Below are positions 33,033 to 41,086 of a DNA stretch of 64,000 nt, in pieces; the stretch's first letter is position 1, and each line of letters starts with the position of its first letter. The notes below the pieces were generated by a model. The model was not told where the DNA came from. It made no database searches and was given only the letters and a program-made list of their open reading frames with translations. The translations under genes and the position numbers were made by a program. Source of the stretch: Candidatus Berkelbacteria bacterium RIFCSPLOWO2_01_FULL_50_28 (GTDB lineage Bacteria; Patescibacteria; UBA1384; 2-12-FULL-50-11); assembly GCA_001774395.1 (NCBI GenBank), contig MEZX01000001.1, positions 1 to 64,000 on the forward strand, written 5' to 3'.

Positions 33033-33521
33033 CTAGTGGGCCCGCAACCATCTTGGTAGCCATCTGCTACCGATGATCTTGCCCGACAGTCGCCCATCGG
33101 GGGCCTCCCACTCAATCACGTCACCAACCGTCCGGCCGATGATAGCGGCGAACAACGGCGTATTCCTTGATACGCACGTCACGCCTATAGACTGAGGGGG
33201 GCAGCACGGCGCCAGGAGCCTTTCGATGACTTCGGATTTTCCCCCGAGGGGGTCTTTCACGCGAAGTCTGACGATGTCTCCCAAAACCATGACCTTCTTC
33301 GGACGCGGTCGATTCCAGGGCAAGCCCTTCACCCAAGGAACGAACCTCGTGCCGTCTGCGGCGTCCCAGACCGCAAGGTTGTTGAGTAGCTCCTCCCGTG
33401 GGGAGTTGAAAGCTAACTCTTGTTGAATCGCGCTCCGATCGACTTCGTTGCTGTCGACCGGTAGTCTTGGCGTCTTTGTCGCCTTTGTTGACAAGCTGGC
33501 TATCATCGCCATTGTCGTCAT
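33033..33521 (-). CDS. GreA/GreB C-terminal domain-like protein
   Basis: 162 residues. The C-terminal half matches the FKBP-like Gre factor domain: VMVLGDIVRLRVKDPLGGKSEVIERLL, VSRNTPLFAAIIGRTVGDVIEW and GRLSGKII. The N-terminal half lacks the Gre coiled coil that enters the polymerase, so it resembles Rnk-like regulators rather than a true transcript-cleavage factor. Start ATG 33521 with GGAGG upstream. Its composition is more GC-rich than the neighbouring kinase. Confidence 0.78.
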   Translation of the reverse strand: MTTMAMIASLSTKATKTPRLPVDSNEVDRSAIQQELAFNSPREELLNNLAVWDAADGTRFVPWVKGLPWNRPRPKKVMVLGDIVRLRVKDPLGGKSEVIERLLAPCCPPQSIGVTCVSRNTPLFAAIIGRTVGDVIEWEAPDGRLSGKIIGSRWLPRWLRAH

Positions 33522-33654
33522 TCCCTATCCTCCATTTTTCCCGCGCTTCCTGCGCAGGAGTGCGCCAGCTAGAGCTGGAAGATATATTAAAGCATATAAA
33601 CTGCTCGTTTTCCAGCTTAATCTTTGGGGCTTTCTCTGGTAAAATAGCAGGTAT

Positions 33655-33726
33655 GGTGGCTATGGTGTAGCGGCAACACGAGAGGTTGTGGTCCTCTAAT
33701 CATGGGTTCAACTCCCGTTAGCCACC
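33655..33726 (+). tRNA. tRNA-His (GTG)
   Basis: G-1 at 33655 pairs with C73 at 33726, the His identity element. Acceptor GTGGCTA/TAGCCAC. Anticodon stem AGAGG/CCTCT and loop TTGTGGT give GTG. A TAAAAT box lies about 12 nt upstream. No CCA. Confidence 0.94.
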
Positions 33727-33800
33727 CAAATTAAGTTTGATTACGAGCAAATGGAGTTTGCGAGGAATGCCGGAGCAACGCGACGGATATTCTTCTCAGG
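33727..33800 (+). repeat. tRNA-downstream repeat ATGCCGGAGC..GCGACGGATA
   Basis: After tRNA-His, ATGCCGGAGCAACGCGACGG (33768-33787) nearly matches ATGCCGGAGCGAAGCGACGG (61733-61752) after tRNA-Glu. There is no gene here. Confidence 0.6.
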
Positions 33801-33804
33801 TACC

Positions 33805-33848
33805 CAAAAAAAGAAGCCCGCCCTCATCACAGCTCTGTGAATCGGGCG
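33805..33848 (-). terminator. Terminator of the ParB-like gene
   Basis: On the minus strand, a stem GCCCG/CGGGC with an inner CACAG-AG-CTGTG stem is followed by CTTCTTTTTTT. Confidence 0.75.
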
Positions 33849-33863
33849 AGCGAAGTAGTCCAG

Positions 33864-35075
33864 CTACGGACAGCCCTCAGCGATCTGGTTGATGATCGAG
33901 AGAGCAGCGGCGTTTTTCGAGCGGAGACACTCGAGACGTTCGCCACCGAGTTGGCCGATAACCGTTTGGAATAGGCTGAAGAGGGCTTCTTCCTCTTCCA
34001 GCAGTATCCCAATTGCCTTGCGGGCTTCGGGACGATGAAGCGGGACGATCCCCGAATCACCTAGCCATCGGTTGTTAAGCGCGCTGCGCACTTTGCGCAT
34101 GAATGCCAGCCGCTCCAAAGCGTTCCGGAACATTTCCTGCCCGAGAACGCCGGCAGCAATGCCGTCAGCGGTCAGCTCGAGCTCTTCGAACATCGTCGCT
34201 TGACCAGCAACTTCCTCCAGCCAAACGTGCAGGTGCGATTTGAACTGAGCGACGTTTTTCATCGCCGCCTCACTCGCCGATAAAGCAAGCAGAATGCGAT
34301 TAATCTCGTCCTCGGTCCGCCTTTCACCATCGGCTTTTGGCTTCTCGCGAAGCGTCCGTTGAATCATCGTGAGCTCCAACGCACAGCCCCACTTGAATGC
34401 CCCCGCTTCCACCGAATGCTGGATGATCCTGGGCAAGTCGCAGAACTTCAGCGAGTCTCGAACCATATCAGGCTTGATCTGAAGCCGCCTGGCAAACTCA
34501 CTCACGGTGATCACGGCTCCATCTTCCAGACACTCAAGGTCATACAGCCCCTTGATCGCTTTCGCCTGAACTGGGCGAGAGACGCCCTCCCGGTTTAGGT
34601 TCTCCTCGAGCTGCAGGCCGACTCCCCTTTGCGGCAGTATGCCCTGATACATCCGAGCCGGTACACCGTTCGGAAACTGCCGAGCGAAGCACTCTTCGCC
34701 AGAAACTTCCCCGTACGCCTGGCGATAGGCTTCGGATCCTTCCGCTTTCAACAGCAGTAAGCTTCTCATCCTTCGATGACCCGCCACAAGAACGTAGTAC
34801 TTTCCACCATCATATGGTTTGAAATTCTCGAGCTCGTGGCCTCCGTCCCCGTTGAAGATCTTCTCCACCAACTGTTTGTACTCGAGAACCATCTTCCGGC
34901 TCCAGACACAAACGGTTAACGGAGTCAGTAAGTCGTTGCTAGCGATACTATCAGCTAGCTCAGGGATACCCTCGTATTCTTCGCCTTCGCAATCGCGAAC
35001 TTGGCGGAAAATACAGAGCTTGGCAATGTCGACAAATCCCGCCTCACCGCGAACGATTGTTCCAGCGTTTTGCAC
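33864..35075 (-). CDS. ParB/Spo0J-like nuclease-domain protein
   Basis: Start GTG at 35075 has GGAGGTGCTAC in front; an upstream frame extension to 35138 lacks a ribosome site. The 403-residue product carries a ParB N-terminal domain with PELADSIASNDLLTPLTV and the box YVLVAGHRRMRSLLLLKAEG (GHRR near residue 98). A helix-turn-helix follows (VITVSEFARRLQIKPDMVRDSLKF), then a long helical C-terminal part. No ParA is nearby and no parS site is evident, so it may be a ParB-type regulator or CTPase rather than the segregation protein. Confidence 0.75.
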   Translation of the reverse strand: MQNAGTIVRGEAGFVDIAKLCIFRQVRDCEGEEYEGIPELADSIASNDLLTPLTVCVWSRKMVLEYKQLVEKIFNGDGGHELENFKPYDGGKYYVLVAGHRRMRSLLLLKAEGSEAYRQAYGEVSGEECFARQFPNGVPARMYQGILPQRGVGLQLEENLNREGVSRPVQAKAIKGLYDLECLEDGAVITVSEFARRLQIKPDMVRDSLKFCDLPRIIQHSVEAGAFKWGCALELTMIQRTLREKPKADGERRTEDEINRILLALSASEAAMKNVAQFKSHLHVWLEEVAGQATMFEELELTADGIAAGVLGQEMFRNALERLAFMRKVRSALNNRWLGDSGIVPLHRPEARKAIGILLEEEEALFSLFQTVIGQLGGERLECLRSKNAAALSIINQIAEGCP

Positions 35076-35164
35076 GTAGCACCTCCACAATTTAAGGTCC
35101 GAACGAAAAAGCACGGCCCCCTTAACTTCTGTATGCAATTAATAAAATCACCTGTCAAATTTTG

Positions 35165-35199
35165 TAAAAATTGTGCCAGCAGGGGTTGCCTGCCGGCAC
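35165..35199 (-). terminator. Terminator of the HhH/FeS glycosylase gene
   Basis: An 11-bp stem (35189-35199 with 35173-35183), one mismatch, loop CAACC, followed on the minus strand by AATTTTTAC. It starts at the stop codon of the gene. Confidence 0.75.
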
Positions 35200-36413
35200 T
35201 AAGTTGCCTCCTCCGCCAGTGCGGAAGTGGTTTCGGACGTCTCGTCCAACACCAGCTCAACGAGCGAAGGGTCAACGTAGCCGTTGAAATACTCCGCGCC
35301 GAGTAACTCAATCTGAGTGTCCCTGGCTTCTTGTCGCCTAATGGCCCTTGCCTTGACGATCGCGTGCCCACCGAAGTTTCTCGGCTTCGGAACAAAGTCC
35401 TTAACCAGAAAGCCGGGGTCACTGTCCGTTAGGTCGGCTAGATCAACTGCAGGGTGACTTTCACTCCGCCCCCACTGCATCGAGGCAAGGCGCCCCGAAG
35501 CGCTGCCAGTGAGACGTCGCTCCAAACTGTAGTTAGCCGGAACAACCCTTTGGCAAACTTCGAAAGCTGGACAGTAAGCCTTGCAATAACGACGAAACTT
35601 GACAGCATCATTACGCGGTCGTCGTCGGCAGATAACCGCACCGATGCGCCACAAGGCCTGACCAACCGCGTGATGCTCGATACCTTCCTCGTAACAGATC
35701 TGGCAAAGCGTGTCCGAGATCGGCCCGCTGATGGCGGTGTGAATGTCTGTATCCCAGCTGGTTATGTAACCGAACTGGTAAACAAGCCGCATCAACCACA
35801 GATCCACCGCAATTGCGGGAATCGTCCGAATGTAGTGCCAACGCTCCAAGTCATCCGACCAGTTAACCTCCTGAAACCACTGGATAATCAACTGGGCAAT
35901 CTTGGGGCCAACGCCAGGCAGATCGTCAAGGCGCCCTATCAGCTTCTTTCGATCAACGATCGGGTCGGCGCTGTAATCGAGCGTTAGGAAGATGTGGCGC
36001 CAATCACCGGCGTAGCGTTCCCTAATTATCTGCAAAGCGTCAAACCACATTGTGATGGGCTTGTACAAGTTCTCCTTATCCCGGCTGGAGTACGGGATGA
36101 ACTGATACAGAAAGGTAAACTCAGATCGATCTTGGCTCTTTGGGTGACGCGGATCGAAGACCCACGGACACTCGGTTGCAAGATGCGAGGCGTACTTGGC
36201 CAACATCTCCCCGTCCATGCCGTTTCTTTGCAACCAGCCAGCAAACCCCAGGAAAAGGGCGTGCTCCAGGCTGCCATAGGCTAATTGTTCAGGGAAATGG
36301 AACTGCTCCGGCGGCAGATGGTTAAACGGCGGTTGACGGTTCAAATACATTGATGCCAGCCGACGAATATCTTTCGCGATTAGATCGCGGTCAAAACCCA
36401 GGTTAGCTGGCAT
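35199..36413 (-). CDS. HhH-GPD-type DNA glycosylase-like protein with FeS cluster motif
   Basis: 404 residues from ATG 36413, with AAGGAGG upstream. A helix-hairpin-helix lies near residue 170 (IGRLDDLPGVGPKIAQLIIQWF). It is followed by VDLWLMRLVYQFGYI, where the Asp could be the GPD-type catalytic residue. A Cys-rich segment ICRRRP..RRYCKAYCPAFEVCQ near residue 270 resembles the FCL iron-sulfur cluster of endonuclease III. The order fits the EndoIII/MutY superfamily, but with a long N-terminal domain and a 120-residue tail not seen in the standard enzymes. It is upstream of the ParB-like gene on the same strand. Confidence 0.7.
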   Translation of the reverse strand: MPANLGFDRDLIAKDIRRLASMYLNRQPPFNHLPPEQFHFPEQLAYGSLEHALFLGFAGWLQRNGMDGEMLAKYASHLATECPWVFDPRHPKSQDRSEFTFLYQFIPYSSRDKENLYKPITMWFDALQIIRERYAGDWRHIFLTLDYSADPIVDRKKLIGRLDDLPGVGPKIAQLIIQWFQEVNWSDDLERWHYIRTIPAIAVDLWLMRLVYQFGYITSWDTDIHTAISGPISDTLCQICYEEGIEHHAVGQALWRIGAVICRRRPRNDAVKFRRYCKAYCPAFEVCQRVVPANYSLERRLTGSASGRLASMQWGRSESHPAVDLADLTDSDPGFLVKDFVPKPRNFGGHAIVKARAIRRQEARDTQIELLGAEYFNGYVDPSLVELVLDETSETTSALAEEAT

Positions 36414-36513
36414 TGTCTTGAACCTCCTTCAAAAGATGTACACGGTTTTAGCCGCCCCCGCAGTATACACAGGCAAAACCTGATTGGAAGTCTCTCTCGG
36501 CTTGTTGTGACCC

Positions 36514-36541
36514 TTGACAGACTATGTTCGACTGGTAAACT
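36514..36541 (+). promoter_or_regulatory. Promoter of the LysM-CHAP gene
   Basis: TTGACA, 16-nt spacer, TAAACT. The predicted start of transcription (about 36548) lies some 12 nt before the ribosome site AAAGGAGG, so the gene must begin near 36568. Confidence 0.6.
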
Positions 36542-36567
36542 AATACTCGTCTTTCAAAAGGAGGACT

Positions 36568-37587
36568 ATAAAGTCTTCAAAACGATTTATAAGAGACACT
36601 GCAAATCAGTTCGGTAAATTTATAGTAAAAAATCTTTCTGCGGCCCGTAGACAACTCAAACCGCTCAGGGCACTATTTTTGAGGTGGGCGCGTCTAATTC
36701 TGGGCTTTAAGCCGATGAGCCCCAGTAAATTATTCGATAAATATCGCGTTCAGTTGTGCTACTGCTTGGTACTAATCACTTTCTTGGCAGCCTCTGTGGG
36801 TGAAGGCCAGGCCTCGAATATGGAACCGTATAACTTATCTGATGAGGTTATTGCCACCAGTGGTTTTATCGGCAAACCCCAGCTCATGGGCGGTCAAACC
36901 ATTCTTACCGGTGAAATTCAGCAATCAGTAGTTATTGTTTATCGCGTTGCCAAAGGCGACACGATATTGGATATCGCCAAACGCTACAACTTGAGTGTTG
37001 GCTCGATACTTGATGCAAATCATATGAAAGCCCTCGATGCCGCAAATATCCAGCCACGACAGAAACTAATCATTCCGGCCGAGGATACCAACACCTCCCT
37101 GGCGTGGCTGAAGGAGATCAACAAGGAAAAAGAGCGTCAGGCAAGGCTAGCCGAGGAAGCGAGACTAGAAGCGCTAGCCTCCCAATACTCCTGGAACGGC
37201 GGCGGTTACAGCCAGCCGAGTTACACCACCTACTCCGGTTACCAGGTAATCGGCACCGATTGGGGTTCGTACGGCGGGTCCATTCCCGGGCAGTGTACTT
37301 CGTACGTCAATAAGATCTTCAACCTACCCAACCTGATGGGCAACGGTAACCAGTACCTGGCCAGTGCGCGGGCTTACGGCATGGCAACGGGGTCTGTGCC
37401 ACGCAACTATTCTATCATTCAAACTAACGAGTCCTGGTACGGTCACGTTGGCGTAGTCGTTGAGGTGAGTGCCACCACCATTACAATCCAAGATATGAAC
37501 TACGCCGGAGAGGGTGTGATAACCCGCCGAACGTTATCTGTCAATGACCCGCGGATTGTTGGCTACGTCTACGCTCCCTTGAATTAA
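36568..37587 (+). CDS. Exported LysM plus CHAP peptidoglycan amidase, probable AUA start
   Basis: The frame is open from 36544. An AAAGGAGG site at 36557-36564 precedes an ATA at 36568; the first TTG is at 36679 and the first ATG at 36715. The product (about 339 residues) has a long basic N-terminus, a hydrophobic signal (LCYCLVLITFLAASVGEGQA), a LysM domain (VYRVAKGDTILDIAKRYNLS), a charged linker, and a CHAP domain with GQCTSYVNK (catalytic Cys) and YGHVGVVVEV (catalytic His). It should cleave peptidoglycan peptides. The start could also be TTG 36679. Confidence 0.85.
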   Translation: MKSSKRFIRDTANQFGKFIVKNLSAARRQLKPLRALFLRWARLILGFKPMSPSKLFDKYRVQLCYCLVLITFLAASVGEGQASNMEPYNLSDEVIATSGFIGKPQLMGGQTILTGEIQQSVVIVYRVAKGDTILDIAKRYNLSVGSILDANHMKALDAANIQPRQKLIIPAEDTNTSLAWLKEINKEKERQARLAEEARLEALASQYSWNGGGYSQPSYTTYSGYQVIGTDWGSYGGSIPGQCTSYVNKIFNLPNLMGNGNQYLASARAYGMATGSVPRNYSIIQTNESWYGHVGVVVEVSATTITIQDMNYAGEGVITRRTLSVNDPRIVGYVYAPLN

Positions 37588-37638
37588 CGCTCAATTTCAG
37601 CAAAGATACTGGTGAATCTTGCGCATGGAGGTGCAAAG

Positions 37639-38229
37639 ATGCGACTTTTCGTTCTTTTCGTCATTGTGTTGCTGGGACAAGGTAGTCCGGCAAACGCCCA
37701 GGAAACGTTCGGCGAGACCGAGCTCATTTCGGCTACCCGCGTCTGGCTTGATCGAATTTGGGACTTCGGGCAGAAAGCCCGTGAGACCCATCAGGAGATC
37801 GCGACTTCGGAGCTGACAACGGCAATCAACGATCTCATGCTCGGGCCGAGCGTCTTGGCTTCGGAAACCAAAAAGACTACCGAGGAACGGCGCGACACCT
37901 TGACAGCTTTTGCCGAAGGACTAGCAAAGATCTCGAAAGAATATCCGCCATACCGGATGAAACCGTTCGTGCTCGGTCTTCGCCTGGCCAAATCCGGCGA
38001 AGCGCCAGTGACGGAGAACTCGGTCGTTTGGATTGTTCGGGTTAATACGCCCGGAACCACGTCCAACGCTATAAAGTGGATCTTCCACTTGGTGGACGCG
38101 GCTAGCGCCGAACCGAACCTGATCGGTCAGAGGGTGCTGAAACTTCTGGCCGTGTCCAAGGTCCTGCTGATCCTTCCGGACAACATCGACAATGCCCCGG
38201 CCGACAACGGCTGGGGCGGATTCTTATAA
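37639..38229 (+). CDS. Secreted protein of unknown function, 196 residues
   Basis: ATG 37639 has GGAGGTGCAAAG in front. A signal peptide (LFVLFVIVLLGQGSPANAQ) is followed by a mostly helical region, a segment with KPFVLGLRLAKSG, and a hydrophobic helix near the C-terminus. No family is recognised. GC-rich codons and the strong ribosome site are shared with the other accessory-looking genes of the window. Confidence 0.65.
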   Translation: MRLFVLFVIVLLGQGSPANAQETFGETELISATRVWLDRIWDFGQKARETHQEIATSELTTAINDLMLGPSVLASETKKTTEERRDTLTAFAEGLAKISKEYPPYRMKPFVLGLRLAKSGEAPVTENSVVWIVRVNTPGTTSNAIKWIFHLVDAASAEPNLIGQRVLKLLAVSKVLLILPDNIDNAPADNGWGGFL

Positions 38230-38292
38230 GAAGTATCCCAGCTTCAACTATATTTCAACAGTTTCAAGCCAAGATTCTGCTACGATACTGAT

Positions 38293-38778
38293 ATGCGACG
38301 AGGATATTTGCGAAATTTCATTTTTGGAGCCGAAGATAGTTTAGTCTCAACTGTCGGGTTGCTCTCTGGCGTCTCATTTGCTGGTTTTAGCAGTCACGAA
38401 GTTATCCTTAGCGGAATAATTCTCATCCTGGTTGAATCAATTTCTATGGGCGCCGGAGTTTACCTGTCGGAAGATTCGGCCAACGAGCTACCGCAAGCGG
38501 GCGAGCACGACAACACCGTGGCCGATGCTGGGATTATGTTCATTTCTTATTTGATAATTGGTTTGATCCCGCTCTTACCCTATATATTCTCCGCTGATAC
38601 CAGGTTAGCTTTTTACTACTCAGTAGGTTTTTCGCTGATTTCTCTGTTCTGCCTCGGGTTATTCAAAGGCCAAGTTGTTGGCAAACATCCGATCTACAGC
38701 GCGATAAAAGTGTTTCTTGTGGGCGGGGTGGTCACGGCAATCGCAGTGGCGGTTGGTTTCTTCATTAAAACTGCGTAG
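38293..38778 (+). CDS. VIT1/CCC1-family-like membrane transporter
   Basis: 161 residues, about five membrane helices. The N-terminus LRNFIFGAEDSLVSTVGLLSGVSF and the following ESISMGAGVYLSEDSANE match the VIT1/CCC1 iron/manganese transporter family (FGxxDGLVTTFGLVxG; SMxxGxYLS). It is shorter than the usual 230 residues because the metal-binding domain between helices 2 and 3 is missing. A TACGAT/GATACT -10 element lies directly before the ATG. Confidence 0.82.
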   Translation: MRRGYLRNFIFGAEDSLVSTVGLLSGVSFAGFSSHEVILSGIILILVESISMGAGVYLSEDSANELPQAGEHDNTVADAGIMFISYLIIGLIPLLPYIFSADTRLAFYYSVGFSLISLFCLGLFKGQVVGKHPIYSAIKVFLVGGVVTAIAVAVGFFIKTA

Positions 38779-38948
38779 CGTATTAGCCCCTCGACTACGC
38801 TCGGGGTTCTTCGGTTTCCAGTACCAGAGTTAACCTACCTCACTAGCTAACTCGAGAAGTTTACTCTGAGCGAACGATAGTGAGTCGAAGAGCGCCCCCG
38901 GTAGGAATACTCCCAAGTCGTCCCTACCGTGTTCACTCATTACATTCG
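38779..38948. repeat. Intergenic repeats between CCC1-like gene and tRNA-Arg
   Basis: Holds CCCCTCGACTACGCTCGGGG (a hairpin at 38788-38807) and CTCTGAGCGAACGATAGTGA followed by GTCGAAGAGC, the motif also seen near 28104 and inverted at 42700. No gene is seen. Confidence 0.6.
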
Positions 38949-39022
38949 CGCCCTCGGTAGGAATCGAACCTACGACCTTGACGATAGAAGCGTCCTGCTC
39001 TAATCCGCTGAGCTACGAGGGC
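38949..39022 (-). tRNA. tRNA-Arg (TCT)
   Basis: Acceptor GCCCTCG/CGAGGGC, discriminator G. Anticodon stem GGACG/CGTCA-type and loop CTTCTAT give TCT. T-arm GTAGGTTCGATTCCTAC. No CCA. Bases 39023-39196 between it and the next gene hold AT-rich CAATTTTCA direct repeats and a promoter-like TATGGTACAT. Confidence 0.95.
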
Positions 39023-39196
39023 ATGGGGTCAATTTTCAATTTACAGTTTTCAATTTTCATTGAATACTCAATGTTCAATTTTCATACAGCCACGTAATTC
39101 TACCTCTTTCGGGCTGAGAAGTCGACGGGTATGGGCTGGATTTTTGGTCACAAGTATGGTACATTGTCCTCGCATCTAACGGAGGTGACTTAGGAA

Positions 39197-39484
39197 ATGG
39201 CTGGCACACGTGCAAGTTTATCAGCGGGCAAAGGGGCGGTTAGCAAGTTCCAACTTGCCGACAAGAGCGAGGGAACGATCACGATCGGCACCACGGAGGT
39301 CAACGTGAAAGTTGGTGGCACCGACACCAACTTTCAGAAGATTTGCGGTGTCTTGATTGAGTACAAAGGTGGCGTCTGGGGCGAGACGATGAGCGAGGCG
39401 GAGACAGCCGTCTTTCTCAATGGTGTGAAGGCCTTTCTGGAATGCACCGGGGGCACCTTCGGGTGGCCCAAACCATTCCCCTAA
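39197..39484 (+). CDS. Small hypothetical protein, 95 residues
   Basis: ATG 39197 has GGAGGTGACTTAG in front. The product is soluble and beta-rich, with GTITIGTTEVNVKVGGTDTN and a C-terminal helix ending in GWPKPFP. There is no family match and no signal peptide. A GC-rich hairpin region follows. It does not share a strand overlap with the HD gene. Confidence 0.6.
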   Translation: MAGTRASLSAGKGAVSKFQLADKSEGTITIGTTEVNVKVGGTDTNFQKICGVLIEYKGGVWGETMSEAETAVFLNGVKAFLECTGGTFGWPKPFP

Positions 39485-39567
39485 CTCATCTTGTGGCTAG
39501 AACCCACGATCCGCGTCCGACCAGGCAATCTCTGGCGGGCGCGCTTTTTTTAAGCTATTTTATCGTT

Positions 39568-40134
39568 ATGGTCACACGCGAAGAAGCCTACAAACTACTA
39601 ACCGACCACGTTCAGGGCGAGAGCTTAATCCGTCACTGCTTGGCGGTCGAGGCGTCAATGCGTTCGCTGGCTAAATTTTTCAGTGCCAACGAGGAGGCCT
39701 GGGGAATAGCTGGACTTTTGCACGACGCCGACTGGGAGGAAACCAAAGACACGCCCGAACAACACACTTTAGTACTGTCTGAATGGCTGGAAGATTGGGA
39801 TTTGGGCGACGAGGGCATAAAAAAAGCAATTCTGGCCCACAATCATTTCCACAACGGTCACGAGCCGCCAACGAGCCAGTTTGAGTGGTCGCTTTACTGC
39901 GCCGACGAGCTAACCGGCCTAATCGTCGCCTGCGCGTTAGTTCAGCCAAATAAAAATATTGGTACCGTCACGGTTGATTCCGTTATGCGCAAATTCCCCG
40001 AAGCGGCTTTTGCCGCCGGGGTCGATCGCTCCAAAATCGAACTATGCGAAACCGAGCTTAGTATTGATCTGGAAAGTTTCGTCGAAGTTGTACTCAAGGC
40101 AATGCAGGAAATCGCCGACCCGTTGGGTCTCTGA
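39568..40134 (+). CDS. HD-domain phosphohydrolase
   Basis: 188 residues from ATG 39568 (an upstream in-frame extension to 39442 crosses the previous gene and is rejected). Metal ligands: H in SLIRHCLAVE, LLHDADWEE (HD), AILAHNHFHNG and CADELTG. The pattern matches small HDIG/HD proteins found next to tRNA or nucleotide genes. Substrate unknown. A TATTTT -10-like box ends 6 nt before the ATG. Confidence 0.88.
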   Translation: MVTREEAYKLLTDHVQGESLIRHCLAVEASMRSLAKFFSANEEAWGIAGLLHDADWEETKDTPEQHTLVLSEWLEDWDLGDEGIKKAILAHNHFHNGHEPPTSQFEWSLYCADELTGLIVACALVQPNKNIGTVTVDSVMRKFPEAAFAAGVDRSKIELCETELSIDLESFVEVVLKAMQEIADPLGL

Positions 40135-40143
40135 ATTCTCGCC

Positions 40144-40206
40144 TTCGGCTCGAAGTCGCCGAAGACTTGGGGTTATAAATAACCCGACAGAAGATCCGTC
40201 GGGTGG
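40144..40206. terminator. Tandem hairpins between convergent genes
   Basis: Three hairpins in a row separate the HD and pyrE genes: CTTCGGC/GCCGAAG, GGGTTAT-AA-ATAACCC, and CCCGAC-AGAAGATC-CGTCGGG. They probably end transcription from both sides, although T-runs are weak. Confidence 0.5.
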
Positions 40207-40243
40207 TTGTCGGCTACACGCGAGCTTGCTGGCGAGCCAGAGA

Positions 40244-40834
40244 CTAGCGACCATGACCGAGTACAGGATCAACAGGTATCTTCTTTAGCCAATCCGGACA
40301 TTCAGCATAGCTCCAGTCTTCCAGATCGAGAGTGATTAGTGAAAACCGTTTAGGAATATCATCAAGGTTTGGCAGACTAACCTTTGTGCGATCAAATATC
40401 GTTCCCAAACCTACGATGATACCACCATTGGTACGAGCGATCTCGATCACTTTTCCCACTGAACCACCAGTGGTCAAGACGTCGTCAACAATCAGGACAT
40501 TTTTGTCTTGGATTGGCGCATAGCGGCTACCCCGGAGGATTCCGTCTTTGATGAACGGTGTTCGGATGTCGTTGCCGGTCATTTGGATCAAGAGTGTGGC
40601 GACGGAACTTGCCATCAGATTACCACCCCCTGCCGGACCGATGACGAAACTGATATTGTCATCAAGAAACGCCAACGCAATATCTTGGCAGCAGGTAAGC
40701 AGTAGCTTTGGGTTGGTCAGAATAACATCTTTGTCGAAATACGTATTGCTGTGTCTACCGGAGGTGAGAATAAAATGACCAGCGACGATTGCGCCGGCAT
40801 CTTCAAGAATTTTGAGGAACCGACCATTGTCCAT
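40244..40834 (-). CDS. pyrE: Orotate phosphoribosyltransferase
   Basis: It makes OMP from orotate and PRPP, the step after PyrD. The 196-residue protein has HFILTSGRHSNTYFDKD, FVIGPAGGGNLMASSVA, and the PRPP loop NVLIVDDVLTTGGSVGK. Length is normal. Start ATG 40834. Confidence 0.95.
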   Translation of the reverse strand: MDNGRFLKILEDAGAIVAGHFILTSGRHSNTYFDKDVILTNPKLLLTCCQDIALAFLDDNISFVIGPAGGGNLMASSVATLLIQMTGNDIRTPFIKDGILRGSRYAPIQDKNVLIVDDVLTTGGSVGKVIEIARTNGGIIVGLGTIFDRTKVSLPNLDDIPKRFSLITLDLEDWSYAECPDWLKKIPVDPVLGHGR

Positions 40835-41086
40835 AAATCTCCATGTTGAGGTACAAAATTAGCCAGCTTGTGCTGACCCCTCCTCTTACGGGTATCGTAC
40901 TCTATCTGACCCACAACATAAAGAAAACGCGCCCACCACTGGGCTACATTTTAGCAACAAATAGGCTAGGAATACAGGTGGACCCCTTGACTTTCACCTA
41001 GTTTTAATGTATAAACATATAACTAAATGAAAAAATACCCGTTAACGTTGGAATGTTCGTTCCGGCAACTATAAAATGATTGCAAT

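Noticed and set aside
33864..35075. Plasmid or chromosome partition locus
   Set aside because: Only a ParB-like gene is present; no ParA partner and no parS palindrome was found nearby.
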